This document shows positions 12,226 through 25,163 of a stretch of 64,000 bases of DNA, in pieces (positions within the stretch are counted from its first letter, which is position 1; each line of letters begins with the position of its first letter). Source of the stretch: Liquidambar formosana (lineage: Eukaryota > Streptophyta > Magnoliopsida > Saxifragales > Altingiaceae); the NCBI GenBank assembly GCA_039720395.1, contig CM077824.1, positions 32,018,759 to 32,082,758 of the forward strand, in the 5' to 3' direction. The translations under genes and the position numbers were made by a program. A model generated the notes under the pieces. That model saw only the letters and a program-made list of their open reading frames with translations. It was not told where the DNA came from and searched no databases.

Positions 12226-12734
12226 AATGCTTGATAGGTAACTTGATATATTTCTATATTTTTTTTCCTTTTTTTTGAGTGTAACTAACCCAAAGTAAAA
12301 AAACGCATTGACATACCCCCAGTTAGTGGCTGAAATGGAATATAAGATGCTTAGGTAGGTTGGTAGGTTGGTAGGTGAACATGTGAACATGCCATTCATG
12401 TTGATTGCTAAATGATAAAATGTGCAGACAAAATCGCTTTCATCTACTTATCCATACACAAATTATAGATGGACTATATATTGTGTTTTGTAACCGATAT
12501 CTCGAAAATGAGGTTTTTTTTTTTTTCAAAGAACAAATTGATAAAGAGATGGATGAGGAAATGATATTTCAGTGTTCATATCAGTATCAGCTGGGACCAC
12601 TTCATGGACCTCTCATGAAACTATGAAAATGAGTTTTCAGCCCCGACCTATATGTATTCCAAAGCTTTCCCATCTTTCTCCCCTTTTTTGAAAGTATGCA
12701 TGACAGCCCTACAGTCATAAATGCATTTTTTTTA

Positions 12735-13015
12735 GGGCAAATTACATTAAGACCCCCTCTATAATCTAAATATATTATAAATACACCTCCTTATTTTTTG
12801 AAATTACACTGACACCCTTATTTTACAAAATAAATTACAAAGAAACCCCTCCCTCTAACTTTCATCTATTAATCCATTAAATGATGTTCAAATTTTTTCA
12901 AATTATCCTAACTATCCTTATTGGATGATAACTTCCATGTTAAATGCATATAACTCATCAATCCAACACATTCATCTAGCACATTTGATTTTTTTTTTAT
13001 TGATAAACAACTAAA

Positions 13016-13054
<39 letters not shown>

Positions 13055-13761
13055 AAAAATGCTAAAAAAAACTTAAATTTTTTGTCTAACTGATATGGCA
13101 ACCGTTAGATTTGCTCATTAGAAATAATTATCTATTTAATTGATTTGTAAAAATAAAATAAAAAAATATAAAAAATTTGATTTGCCAAGTTGCCACCTTA
13201 TTTCTCACCTCTCTACATGCATCCTCATTGTAATAATTTTTTTCATTTATTTCTACATATGAATAATGCTACATAACCTTTTTTTTTTTTTAGCCCAAAT
13301 CTACTTACTCAAATGAGATGACAACTTGGCAAATCAATTTTTTATTTTTTATTTTGCAAATCAATTAAAAATTTAATTCAATAAATAATTGTTTCTAAGG
13401 AGCAAATCTGACAAGTGCCACATTACTTGGATAGAAATTTTAAAATTTTTAAAATTTTTCTTATATATATAGTATCTTTTAGTTGTTTATCAATAATAAT
13501 TAAAAAATTCAAAATGACTAGATGAACATATTGAACTAGTGAGTTATATGCATTAAACATAAAAGTTATCATCCACTAAGGGTAATTAGGGTATTTTGAA
13601 AAAATTTGAATATAATTTAGCGGATTAATGGACGAAATTAGAGGGAGGAGTATCTTTGTAGTTTATTTTGTAAAGTAAGAAGTGTCAGTGTAATTTCAAA
13701 AACGTTAGGGGGTGTATCTGTAATAGTCAGATTCTAGAGGGGGTCTTAATGTAATTTACCC
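12735..13761. mobile_element. Long-hairpin (fold-back) MULE-like element, 1027 bp
   Basis: Absent at the matching place in copy B (near 51435). The ends are inverted repeats: GGGCAAATTACATTAAGACC on the left and its near-complement at 13742-13761. Pairing continues for most of the element, so arms of roughly 450-500 bp flank a short loop near 13210-13290. A (TA)n run lies at 13016-13052. The subterminal motif GAAATTACACTGAC is shared with the element at 29164-30501. No clear target duplication is visible, and there is no coding capacity. Confidence 0.8.
13016..13052. repeat. (TA)n microsatellite
   Basis: About 17 TA units inside the left arm of the fold-back element; the right arm has only a short TA run. 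Confidence 0.88.
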
Positions 13762-15439
13762 TTTCAAATTACATGCAGCAATAATTCTCACAACTAACTA
13801 GCTATCTACCAGTAATACCCAAAACAATAAGAAGAAAATTGAAGGAGGAATTACAGATTGGTCCCCGCTACTAGCAAATATTTACATATCAATATAAATT
13901 AGTAGTCATTCATAGTTCAGTTAGTAGTCATCTATAACGAAGTTAATAATCATTTGTATTAGTATGCTATTATTCGCCGCAGGACCAATCTATAATGAAT
14001 GCAAACCCATATAAGAATAGATACATAACCAACTCGATCATATCATCCCAAATTAGCTAGTGATATGACAATATTTAATTATGTGGGTTTGTAGGTACAA
14101 GATCCTAATTATTGGAGTCACCAATTTTGTTCTTATAAGGATGCATTTGTACAATCTAGCCACCCCATGTTTGGGGCCGGTACAATTTTAACGTATCTCT
14201 AATGCATAGTACTGATGCAACTAATGGTAAAATATGCTTGTCAGAAGATTTTTATATAATTAGATGAGGGCATATTAAATCAGAGGACACTGGAATTTTT
14301 AATGACCATCAGCTCATACTTACATAAGTACGAGTTTAGATATTTTTCCTTTTAATATTTATCGGCTCATTCTTTCTCCATCTAATTAATTAATGGTTTA
14401 ACCTCCGAAAATTGCCCCTCGTGCACAAAGCCCATGGTTAGCCCGGCCATAGTGCAGATCTACGTAAATCATGGCTTCATAGTGCTGATTTACGTAAATT
14501 GTTGCCTCCTGTGATATTATTGTTTCATGGCCTATAGTGCTGATCTACTCAATTCTCCAGCTATGAGGATTGTTGTTGATTATTTACTTTTTATTTATCT
14601 ATTTTTATATTTATTTTTTGGGTTCAAGGATGCACAATTTAAAAGCAGTTAGGTTGCCGGACCATAGTGTTCCCACTTACATAGGTTTTATTATGGGTTA
14701 GGGTGCAGGATTTGTACCCAAAAAAGAAAGATAAAAAGATCGAGTGTTTACGGTTTAATTATGATTTTGGAATTTTTTCTAGTGTCTTTATAATATAATA
14801 ATTCTACTCGTTATAGCTTGGATTTGTCTTGTAATGATCATCAACTAATTGGCTATGACATAAACAGATTGCACTAGAAGAGCTAGAGGCCCTTTCTGGT
14901 TCGGATTCGGAGCTAAAAACTAAGCACTATGCTAAGTGTTTTGGACTATTGGATGGTTTTTAGACTACCAAAATTAAAGATAAAAATATTGCTACTGAAA
15001 TGATTTCAATGACAACTTTTTGATCTTTCAATTTTGACCGTCCAAAAACCCATCCGACGATCCAAAACACCTCAACACAGTGCTGAGTTACAGCACCAAA
15101 TCCTTAATCTTTCTTATGTTTTCAGTTTTTGAGGTGGGTTTGATCATGGTGAATTGAGTTGGTGGTGGTGATGAAATCCGGGAAGGAAGAAAGCATTCCC
15201 TTCACTTTTATCGGTTTATGCCCTTTGTGGGTTGTAAGCAAAAACCTGGCTTTCATCTATTTTTCTATTTGAACTTCTGGTGTTAATTTCATAATGATGT
15301 CGGGGATGCTTGAGAAACTTTTCTAAGACTTAGGAATTGATTTTGCTAAAGGCTGCGAACGTGCTGAGACTGCACAAACTAATCGAAGGAATTTTTGTCA
15401 AGAAATCAGTACAGATCTCACTTGAGGAATTTCAAAATA
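13762..15439. other. Non-coding duplicon DNA
   Basis: Matches copy B 51445-53213 closely and has no supported gene. The near-repeated phrase around CATAGTGCAGATCTACGTAAAT occurs about three times in 14440-14560 in both copies. Confidence 0.6.
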
Positions 15440-16664
15440 CTAGATATAGCACACGTGCGTTGCACGTGAATATTTTTAAATAATATTAATTATATAAAAT
15501 AATAAATATATACAGATTCTATATTTTTTCATAAAAGACAAAGTTTAAAATTCAAAAGTACAACGAAAGATTAAAAACTCTTTAGATATATATTCAGAAT
15601 TTTTTTTCTTCATAAAACGGAATATTTAAAGAGTTTATATTTATATATATTATCATGCAACTTGATAGTTGCTCTAAAAAAAGAATTTGAGTAAAAATCT
15701 AACTTTAATTTGTTAAGAATTTGAATTAAAATCTAACTTTCATTTATTACCAAATAATAAGAATGTTTATTATGTGTTTCAATTAAAGGAATGGTAGATA
15801 TGTATTTTTTTTAAAAAAATAAGGGTATATTGGTTGTTCAGATTCAACCTTTTATAGGTAGTATAGATTTGAACAGCAAAACTTACCAGAAAATGGAGAA
15901 GTCGCCATTAACCAGAGAAGGAAGAAGTTGCCGTTAATGGAAAAGGTAGAGAGAAGGTTGAAACTACTCTTGATGGAGAGAGTGGAATTTACAATCCAGT
16001 TGTTTATTTATTATACAGAAATTATAATTTCTGTTTCCTCTGAATTCCTATTTGTGTTTTATATATTAAGGTATATGTTTTAGAATATATTAAGGTATGT
16101 GTTCCGACTGTTATTTTAGAATTATAGTTTCCATATTCCTATATATTTCTATTTATTATATAGAAATTATAGGTTCCGTTTCTTTTGAATTCCTATTTGT
16201 GTTTTATATATTAAGGTATGTGTTTTAGAATTATAGTTTTCATATTCCTATATTTCCTATATATGCAGGAGGGTGGGTAATTGTGTATTTAAAAATTAAA
16301 ATAAGGGTATATTAATCAATCAAAAGTTTTTCTTACATTCATCTTTTTATAGGTAGTATAGATATACGAATTATAGTTTCCGTTTTCTTAGAATTCCTAT
16401 CTGGGTTTGGTTTTATTTAATTATTATACGAATTATAGTTTCCTTAAAATTCTTATTAAGGTATGTATTTTATATTACTATATTTCCTATATATGCAAAA
16501 GGGTAGTTGTATAGTTTCCTTAGAATTCTTATTAAGGTATGTATTTTATATTGTTATATTTTCTATATATGTAGAAGGGTAGTTGTGTATTTAAAAATTA
16601 AAATAAGGGTATATTAGTCAATCAAAAGTTTTTCTCACATTCATCTTTTTATAGGTAGTATAGA
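15440..16664 (-). mobile_element. Non-autonomous Helitron with three 5' termini
   Basis: Copy B has the empty site AAAATA|TTAAAT, so insertion was exactly between A and T without target duplication, as Helitrons do. On the minus strand the element begins TCTATACTACCTATAAAA and ends CTATATCTAG. About 13 bases before CTAG is a hairpin with stem CACGTGC and GCACGTG and a 3-base loop (15452-15468). The 5' terminal motif also occurs internally, ending at 15867 and 16362 on the + strand. No Rep/helicase coding sequence is present. Confidence 0.9.
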
Positions 16665-17098
16665 TTAAATAAATTAAAAATAAAAAATAGCGTTGTACTT
16701 TTTTTATTATTTAAATAATAAGTTATTCGTCAAAGTGAACAACTCTGGGTATTATCTTTCTTTTAAGTGCGAAGTATATATCACATAGTTGTAAAAGAGA
16801 AGGGGTTGGATTAATTCATTGTCTTTAGCAAAAAATAAATGAAACTGTGGTTTTAATGTCAGGTGATTGTTATTAATAACCAGTCAAATTATATCCATTG
16901 CCTTTAGTATTTTTCTTTAGCCTAGTTAATATGTGGCATTTCTTTTTAATAGAATTTGATTGGTTAGTCTAGTTGCCTAATAAATAACATTTTCTTTTAC
17001 GAAATAAAAGTGGGTGACAAAAGATGAGTGAAATAACATTTTAATTCTTTTGCCAAATTAGGCTAACCAACCAAATTCAATTAAAAAGGTAACTATTT

Positions 17099-17263
17099 AT
17101 TTATTTATTTATTTTGGTACATATATTGAAATGGGATTCGAACGCCTAACCTATTTTATTCCGACCTTTTTTTTCACTCTTCCCCTCTCACCACTAGGTT
17201 AGCACTCTGACCTTTTTTTTCCCACCCTTCCCCCCTCACCACTGGGTTAGTCCGAGTGGCTTA
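17099..17263 (-). mobile_element. tRNA-derived SINE, old
   Basis: On the minus strand there are an A-box-like TAACCTAGTGGTGAG (present twice because of an internal duplication), a B-box GTTCGAATCCC and an ATTT-type tail. The flanks AAAGGTAACTATTT (17085-17098) and AAAGATAACTATTT (17264-17277) are a 14-bp target duplication with one mismatch. The same SINE is at 53666-53823 in copy B. It lies about 340 bp upstream of the NRAMP start codon. Confidence 0.8.
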
Positions 17264-17520
17264 AAAGATAACTATTTCTTAGGCAAGCAAATTACCTAAA
17301 GGTTTTCCTAAATGAGAACATCAACCTTGACAAGGACGTTTTTAGGTGTCTGAAATAAATACAGGAGCGTGACCACAGTGGAAATGTGAGATCATAGATC
17401 GATCTGTAGGCCATCAAGTGCGTGTGCTGTTGAGGTCCCCCCAGAACTTGATAGTACGTAGTACGGTAGTAGCAATGGACAGATGCCAACCAACTATTTT
17501 TCTCTCCTTCGACGGTTCGC

Positions 17521-17530
17521 TTTATAAATG
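17521..17530 (+). promoter_or_regulatory. TATA box of NRAMP copy A
   Basis: TTTATAAATG lies 80 bp before the chosen ATG and is conserved at the same distance in copy B (54075-54084). It predicts a 5' leader of about 50 bases and supports the ATG at 17601. Confidence 0.65.
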
Positions 17531-17600
17531 GGAGAGCAAACTTACACTGGTAAGTAGATCACTGAATTACAAGTTGTTGGTTGGGAAGCTAGCTAGAGAC

Positions 17601-20600
17601 ATGGCTCTGGTTGAGATACAAGGGACCCCTAAATGGAAGAAGCTCTTGAGTTTTGTAGGACCTGGTTTTCTTGTCTCCGTCGCCTATCTCGACCCTGGAA
17701 ATTGTAACATCTCTCTCAAATTTCTCTCTTTATTTGCACATACATGAGAATTACAGTCACCATGGTCCGTGGTGGGTGTGTGAGTGTGGCGTCCACGTGC
17801 ATGTCACATGCCAATCACAATAATTGGATGGTTAATTAGCAAAGAAAAATGTCAAAATACACTTTTGTAATGCCCCCAAGACTGCTAGCTTTTTCATACT
17901 CCTCTTGACCTTTCCTGCTTTGTTTGCTATTAAAATGCAGTAGATACAGATTTACAAGCTGGTGCTGACCACAAATACGAGGTGGTCAATCCTTTTTTTT
18001 TTTTTTTTTTTTTTTCCTTATACTTCCTTTCTCACTCATGGGATTCAATCTACCTGTAAATGAATAGCTGCTGTGGATCGTGCTTGTTGGGCTAACCTTT
18101 GCTCTTATAATCCAATCCAGTTCAGCAAATCTCGGGGTGGCTACAGGTTCTTCCTGTGTCTAGCACAAATATATACTCACGTCCTATGATTGTTTCTCAC
18201 TTTCCATTGAACTACATATATATTGCCCACGTCTAAGGCGTAACCTTCATTCAGAACAGTGGTCACTGGACAAAATTAGCCGCATTTTTCCCTTAAATTT
18301 TCCATTCTAGCTTCAACCATTGAATTGGATATCTGCATTACTGCAATGCCATTGTACGTTCTTCATTGTACGTTCACAGGGAAGCATCTCGCAGAGCACT
18401 GCAGGATCGAATACCCGAAATTCGTGAATTACTGCCTCGGGATACTTGCTGAGGTTGCTGTTATAGCCGCTGACATCCCTGAAGGTATGAATTAATTAAC
18501 CATTCCCCCCACCCCAAAAAATAAATAAATAAATAAATAAAAACAGTTACATATTTGTAAGGTATTCATTTTTTCTTTTTTTACAGTGATAGGAACAGCG
18601 TTTGCTCTCAACCTACTCTTCAAAATACCCATATGGGGTGGGGTCTTGCTAGCTGGATTAAATACTCTTCTTCTCCTTGGACTACAACGATACGGAGTGA
18701 GTAGATATGTAACTGTTTGACAATATCATAAATACTCCGTATATGTGTGTGTGCTGTTTTTTCATAAGTTTTTGTTCTATCCTTAAATCTAACTAATTTG
18801 CCTATCGCATAATAGTTTAGTAGTATTCTCTTCACTTGTTGAGTAAATCATATAATATTCAAGTTTATGAAAAAATATTGATATCTATTTGATGATATTG
18901 GGGGTAAGAAGAAATAAAGAAGATAACTAACCTTTTTTGGGGAATTAAACCCTCACAAGTCTGTACAAGAAAAATTTATATGTAACTATATATGATATGG
19001 TTGACGTAATATCATAAACCAATAAAAGTGGGATAAAATAGGATTATCTTAGTAATTTTGGTCTCATAATCCCACTTTATTTCACCCCATTGGCTCGTGA
19101 TACCTTGTGGTCGTATCACAGGTACATTGAAGTCTAGCTTACTCCCGTTACTACTCCCATATCCGATGCATGTGGGACCAATAGATTATATGTGCTTAAG
19201 GAATTAATCAAGTGTATAAGCATTTCGGAATCTCTTGATATCACCCAAAATAATAATAATAATTTTAAAAAAATGGACAAAACTTGGCTCCTTACACCGG
19301 AGGAGCAGCTGCTCCTCCAAACTGACATGGCCAATTTCTCCAATTGACATCTATCCCGCACAAGCATGGCAATCACGTGACACATTAGTTATTCTAGTTC
19401 TATTTGTAACACAGCAAAATAAGTTTAGAAGAGAACCAATTATGCTGTAGGACTAGTTTGTGAACTCGTGTCTATATGGGTCTTTGTGATATCCTTTCAA
19501 CCAAAGCTCGATCTCCGGTTCTGTTGTAGACATAACCTCTCTCTTCTCTCTTTCTCTATCTCTCTCCCTCTCCCTCTCCCTCTGGTGTGAATTGTATTTT
19601 TTTTCTTTTAGTTGTCAGTATAATAACTATGCTAGTAAGGTGTTTGTATAAATGCTCCTACGAGGAGCTTGTAATTTGTAGTGTTTTCTCTAATCTGATG
19701 TGAAGAGGGTTGTTTTTCTTCTTCTTCTTCTTTCTTTCTTTCTTTCTTTCTTTTCAATCGTATGGACTATTTTGGCTAGGATCATTGTTGGACTGATTTA
19801 TTAGAGGTGCTTGTTATGAATGGTGTAAGAAATTATCAATTTCTGATGTTAAATGGGTTAATGTTGGACACGAAGGAGAGGGAGAAAGAGATGGTTGCAA
19901 ATGAAGTTAGCACATTGGAGGGAGAGGAAAGAGATGTAAAGAAGAGGCACAACAGCAAAACACGTTCATTTTTGGTTTTAGTTCTTTTTTTAACCAATAT
20001 AAGAATTGTAGGGGTAAATACTAGTGTCATGTGATTGCCATGGTTAGAGGGGACAGATGTCAATTAAAGAAATATGCCATATCAGCTTGGAGGAGCAACT
20101 GCTCCTTTGGTGTAAGGAGCCAAGTTTTGTCCAAAAAAAATTACCTTTTTCATATTTACCCAAAAACTTACCTTTTTGGTCTAAGTGCGACTCACAATCT
20201 ATAATGTTATATTGCTGCTAGATAAGGAAGCTAGAGGTTGCAATTAGTATTTTGGTGATGGTAGTGGGTTGCTGCTTCTGCGGCATGATGGTGCGCACTG
20301 GCCCTAACCCAAAGGAGATCTTGACTGGAATGTTCCTCCCGAAACTGAAGGATGATCGAGCCACCAGAGATGCCATTGCTCTTTTGGGAGCTTTGGTCAT
20401 GCCGTAATTCCAAATCACCATATTGTTACTTTTGTAGCTTTTGATATATGCAGAGAATTTTATGTATTTAATTTTCATCAAACCAAAAAAATAAAAACAA
20501 AAAACAAAAAGGAAAGACACCAAAAAATGACTAGGTGCGGACTGTCACAAGACGTTCTGCACTGAACCATGGACATCCCTTTCTAGTGCTCAATTTGATG

Positions 20601-22261
20601 TCGAAAAGGCCATTAGGAGTGATCAATTTAAGCCATTTCTTCTATGATGTCAAACTGCAGGCACAACCTCTTTCTTCATTCAGCATTGGTCATCTCCAGG
20701 AAAATTCCTCACTCCCTCGATGGCATCAGGGTGAGTAACTAAGACCTAATTCCTTTATCCCTTTTGTCATACTATCCAAAGATTTCACTAACCATCTGCA
20801 ATTAAACACCAAACTTCTCAGACGGCAAGCAAATACTTCTTGATAGAGAGTGGGCTAGCTTTGTTCATCGCCTTCCTTATCAACGTGTCGGTCGTATCTG
20901 TGAGTGGTAGTGTGTGCTCCAATCCAGATCTCTCTTCGCAAGACGAGGCCCATTGTAAGAACATCAGTCTCAACTCTGCGGCTTTCTTGCTTAAGGTCTT
21001 AAACCCTTACCTTGTACTGTATATGCTTTGACAATTTATCACCATCATGCTCAATTGTTTGCCATGCAAGAAGACATGGGAAGAGAAATTTAAGCTTTCC
21101 AAGCAATTGAGCAGAGTATAATCAATTCATAATTTAAATTCCTTGATCTTTTTGTCGTAACAAACTATGGTATTATCATAGACTGAGCTCGGAAATTGGA
21201 GTTCCAAACTATATGCCATATCCTTGCTTGCGTCTGGTCAGAGTTCAACTGTTACGGGAACCTATGCTGGCCAGTACATTATGCAGGTACTCTTGATGCA
21301 TGAATTTGAAATTTAGCCATGTTTGCAGTGTTTTCTAAATTTGACCAAATGCCACAGTGGAGGGATTGATAAAGTGAGTGGCATGTTCTGTTTGCAGGGT
21401 TTTCTAGATCTGAAAATGAAGCTCTGGCTGAGAAATCTATTTACAAGGTGCATAGCCATTGCTCCAAGCTTAGTAGCCTGCATCATCGGTGGATATTCAG
21501 GAGCTGCAAGGCTTATCATCATTTCCTCTGTAATGTCAAAAACTAATATGATAACTAAAATTGCTTTATGCTTACAAAGAGTGACAATGGGCAATAACTG
21601 TTGTAATGATGTGCTTGTGGTTCAGATGATCCTGTCTTTCGAGCTACCATTTGCATTAGTTCCTCTCCTCAGGTTTACAAGCAGCAAAGACAAGATGGGA
21701 CACCTTAAGAACTCGTTAAAGGTGAGATTTATCAATTTTGAGATGGTTTTCATCGTTTACTAGCTCAAGCTCAAATACAACGCCTGCCATAACAGTGCAT
21801 TTTCCCATGCCAAATATGAGGATAATAATGATTATACTCACTATCTTGGCAAAAATAGCCATTCCCCCAAGCCATCTGGAGCCCGACAGTTTTTCTTGGT
21901 GATCTCAATGATACAGGTTACGCTAGTCTCCTGGTTCTTGGGATCTTGCACAATTGGAATCAACATGTACTTTTTAAGTACAAGTTTGATGGGATGGATG
22001 ACAAGTAATCAGATGCCCAAGTTTGCATCAATCCTCGCAGGGGTTGTGTTTTTTCCAATGATGATGCTCTATGTTGCTCTGTTGACCTACTTGACATTGA
22101 AAACAGAGGCCTCTGCAACAGGCTCTCCACACTTGGAGACTAACAATATTACGACGACGAATAGTATCAGGACTGATGGAACCGGATTTGGGAGGGAATC
22201 AAGTCCCAGTGGCAACCAGAGGTCCCAAGAGATTGAGGTGGATGTTATGGTCCGTAAGTAA
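17601..22261 (+). CDS. NRAMP: NRAMP-family divalent metal transporter, 12 exons, intact
   Basis: Proton-coupled transporter of divalent metals (Fe, Mn and often Cd in this family); the membrane it serves cannot be read from sequence. Exons: 17601-17703, 17941-17981, 18068-18146, 18380-18484, 18587-18696, 20222-20403, 20661-20730, 20822-20995, 21182-21286, 21398-21529, 21626-21721, 21917-22261. All introns are GT-AG and the joined frame is 1542 nt (513 aa plus stop). Helix 1 has the metal-binding DPGN, helix 6 has MPHN across the exon 6/7 junction, and the family transport signature ([20 protein letters not shown]) spans the exon 9/10 junction. Other hydrophobic segments fit 11-12 helices. The N-terminus before helix 1 is short (about 17 aa). 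An in-frame upstream extension is more likely 5' leader because the TATA box lies inside it. A MITE lies in intron 5. Substrate is inferred from family only. Confidence 0.93.
19274..20133. mobile_element. MITE in intron 5 of NRAMP copy A, 860 bp
   Basis: Absent from the same intron of copy B (near 55880). It has terminal inverted repeats: the outer 25 bp are identical (starting TGGACAAAACTTGGCTCC), and weaker pairing continues to about 120 bp. Just inside the left end is a perfect 20-bp palindrome, GGAGGAGCAGCTGCTCCTCC (19299-19318). The flanks are A-runs, so the target duplication cannot be sized. CT-rich microsatellites lie at 19545-19585 and 19715-19755. The superfamily is uncertain. Confidence 0.8.
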
Positions 22262-25163
22262 GAAAACCCGTGCCCTACATAACCACATTGTGGTAGTAAA
22301 TAAGGGTAGGCAAACGGTTGAAGATATCTAGTCTAATAGCAAATTTCTGAAGTTTTCTTGTATGAAAGGAAAAAAGAAATATCAAGAAGGGAACATGCAG
22401 AACAAAACTAGAACATAAAGAACAAATCAATAGTGACCTTCTAAGTACTTACAGCCTTTTAAGATTTCCCTCACTGAGGGTTATCAGTCAAGAAAGCTGT
22501 AAATGATAATTTTCTCTCCTAAGTTTTCTTGTATCAAAAGGAAAGTTTTCTTGTAAAAAAGGAAAAAGGTTTTTATTCGTTAGAGTTATTCCTTATGCTA
22601 TTAGTATTTGTTATTTCCTATTAGCCCAAGGGTATTATTTTAATTTGCATTTCTCTCTTATATAAATAATAATAAGTTGGTGATCGAGGGGCTGATTAAG
22701 CCACTTAACCTATAATCCTAATCTCTCTCTATCTTCTTCTTCTCTTCAATTTTTCATCAAACCCTTATCCTAATCTCTAATATCTCATAATTTAACTTGG
22801 TCTCAGAACATGTCTTTCTCAGGCCATTTTATTCGTGAGCCATCTTTGTTGTGCACATGACAGACCCATTTATGTCTTGGGGAGCATTGGATAAGTACCA
22901 CATCTCACATTCCCAAATATTGGGTTTGACACAACTTCATGTATTTGTTTAGGCCCTCCACCTAATAGCTTAAGCTTTTATGGTGGAAACTTTACTGATA
23001 CTAAAACTTTCCTTTCCTCCTTTGGTTGGTACAATTGGAGGGGTTAGAACCCCTATCTTACCTAATTGTATCCTTTACCCCACCCTCCCCCACCACTAGG
23101 CTAGATAAATCTTAAAACACTAACATTTTTCTAGGAAAAAAAAATTCCAAGGATGGAGGGGTTAGAACCCCTAACCTACCTAATTGTTTCATTGCCCCTC
23201 CGCTGGTTTACATCTTAACTTTTCAATAGTGATTAGTTTGACTGACACTAGTCCGCTTAATATAAGTGGGGCTAATTATTTTGAAAACCTCAATATATCT
23301 TTGTTTTTTCAATTAAAATAGATATAATTCATATACCAACTTACAACGCTGTTGAATACATATATACACACCCTATGTACGCTGCTGTCCATAAAGTCTG
23401 ATAATTTAATTTATAACCCTTTATTTTATGTACCTATTAGGTTCTTCTTTACTATATTGTTTAGAAAGTTCTAAGAACTGCTGCCCGCCAGGCCCAACCA
23501 GGCCAGAAGACCCTGGTCTAATACTGTTTCCTTGTGTGACTAAAGTTTTCATTAGATTAGTAATATTTTATCATAAAGACAAACCAAAAAACTAATGGAG
23601 TATTTGTATGTTCATATAAAATTATCATAGTATAAATAACAATCCACCATAATTGGGTGGGGATGGGCTGGGCTGAAATTTTTGGATCATGGTTCATCAT
23701 GAAAAATCAGACATTCTTACAAAGTTAAGCCCAACTACAGGCCTGTGTTTTCATTCCGATGGGAAACACAAATTATTTAGACACAATTGGATGCACATGG
23801 CCATTGAGATATGTTGAATTGTTCATTGTATCTTTTTATAAGTCCAGAGGTGGACCAGTACTTGAAATTGACTTCTCACTCCCTATTTGAAACAGCCACT
23901 AGTTATGTTTATCATGTGTAACTGGTGTGGAGAGGGCGGTGGTCTTGTATGTGTTCCAAGAGATTAATCAAGCCAAAAGTCTAGATACTCCTATTAGCCA
24001 AAAAAAAAAGGAAGGTTTTCATTGGGCATCAAAAATAAAATGGTAAAATTTAAAATTAAAATAAAATAAAATATTCAGGATAACTTGGAAAGCCCAATCA
24101 TAGAAGGCCTCAAAATCGCTGTCAGGATAGTATGAAAGAAGTTTGAAAAATTGCTCACGGAGCTAACATTAGCGATGGTAGCATCGTGCTGTACTGAGCC
24201 CAGCCTTTAAATTTTTTTTTTTTTAAAAAAAAAAAAGAAAGAAAGAAAAAGGCCCGGCCTCCTAAGATGTTTTTTTAAATGTAATCATCGATGTTTAATC
24301 ATAAACTAATAAAGCATTTGTATATTTTAATAAAATTATTATAGCATATTAGTATCCATAACAATCCAGTGTCATCAGGATGGGGCGGGCTGAAATTTTT
24401 GGTGTTGGGCTTTTCCTGAAAAATCTTAGTTGCCTACAAAAAATTAGGCCCAACTACAGGCCTGTAATTTTGCAGTCAGGCCTACAAAATCAAGTCCAAC
24501 TACAGCCAAGGACAAAGTTAAGAATTTAGTTAAGAGGAAGCCAATCTCGGTTGAAGAAGTTTTAGTTTAAAATTTTTCTTTTATCTTGTGATATTGAGAT
24601 ACAAAAAGTTTCAAAAATTTATAATCCTTTAATAAACCATATTTCAATTCAACACATTTATGGTTATCTCAGGAAAGATACCATATTTTGAAAGTATAGG
24701 ATGACAGCTTTTATTATCAACGCTATCAAATACCATTTTTTTCAATAAACACAACTAAGCTATCATTCATAAATTAGCTGTCTCAGTGAAATGACAGCTT
24801 TTGGGAGGCGGGAGGGGATTAGGGCTTTTATGTAGACAAAAAAATAAAAAAAATAAAAACATGATAGGGGTAGAAAAGAAAAGTAAAGGGGTTTTAAAAA
24901 ATTCCAGGAGGCAAATCTTTAAATTAAAAAAAAATAATTATAAAATAAAAAAAGATTTAAGTATGATACCAGGGGAAGCGACTGTCCCACGCAATTGCAG
25001 ATGGCTATTGAGCTATCTATGTTGGACTGTACATTGTATTCCTTGTAAGCTCAATAACACTCAAGACAAAGTGCTTACCTCCATTATAATTTCTCTTAAT
25101 ATTAAGTTCATTAATTTCTTTGAAGTGGGTTTGTTAATGGATTTCAATCTGTTACCTTATTTT
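22262..25163. other. 3' flank of NRAMP copy A, non-coding
   Basis: No gene is supported; the whole stretch matches 58001-61833 apart from the MULE-type insertion there. It holds two SINE-like fragments (see 23020-23220) and A/T-rich low-complexity stretches near 24210-24240 and 24838-24960. The polyadenylation site of the gene cannot be placed. Confidence 0.6.
23020..23220 (-). mobile_element. Two tandem SINE fragments
   Basis: On the minus strand, an A-box-like CTAGCCTAGTGGTGGGG and a B-box-like GGGTTCTAACCCC lie in 23020-23110. A second, partial copy of the B-box half is at about 23150-23220. Both are also in copy B (59690-59890), so they predate the duplication. Confidence 0.6.

Larger units (their letters stand above)
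1..25163 (+). repeat. Tandem segmental duplicon, copy A (left edge outside window)
   Basis: The first bases of the window recur at 25164 and at 61834, and the order of homologous sequence is the same in all three places. Copy A matches copy B as 1-1262 with 25164-28890, 8838-9660 with 28885-31060, 10060-15439 with 49150-53213 and 16665-25163 with 53214-61833. The interruptions are mobile elements present in only one copy. The unit contains one NRAMP gene, a plastid rps7 fragment and non-coding DNA. The true unit boundary cannot be seen because the window starts inside the unit. Confidence 0.93.

Noticed and set aside
17418..17600. In-frame N-terminal extension of the NRAMP copy A reading frame
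   Set aside because: The TATA box at 17521 lies inside it, the added residues do not look like an NRAMP N-terminus, and copy B does not keep the same frame length upstream of its ATG.
21313..21594. Antisense frames over NRAMP exons (also 57045-57395)
   Set aside because: Mirror of the exon 10 coding sequence; no start, composition or conservation of its own.
23041..23100. tRNA-like GGTTAGAACCCC sequences
   Set aside because: Only B-box-like motifs in SINE fragments; no cloverleaf with acceptor and anticodon stems could be drawn.
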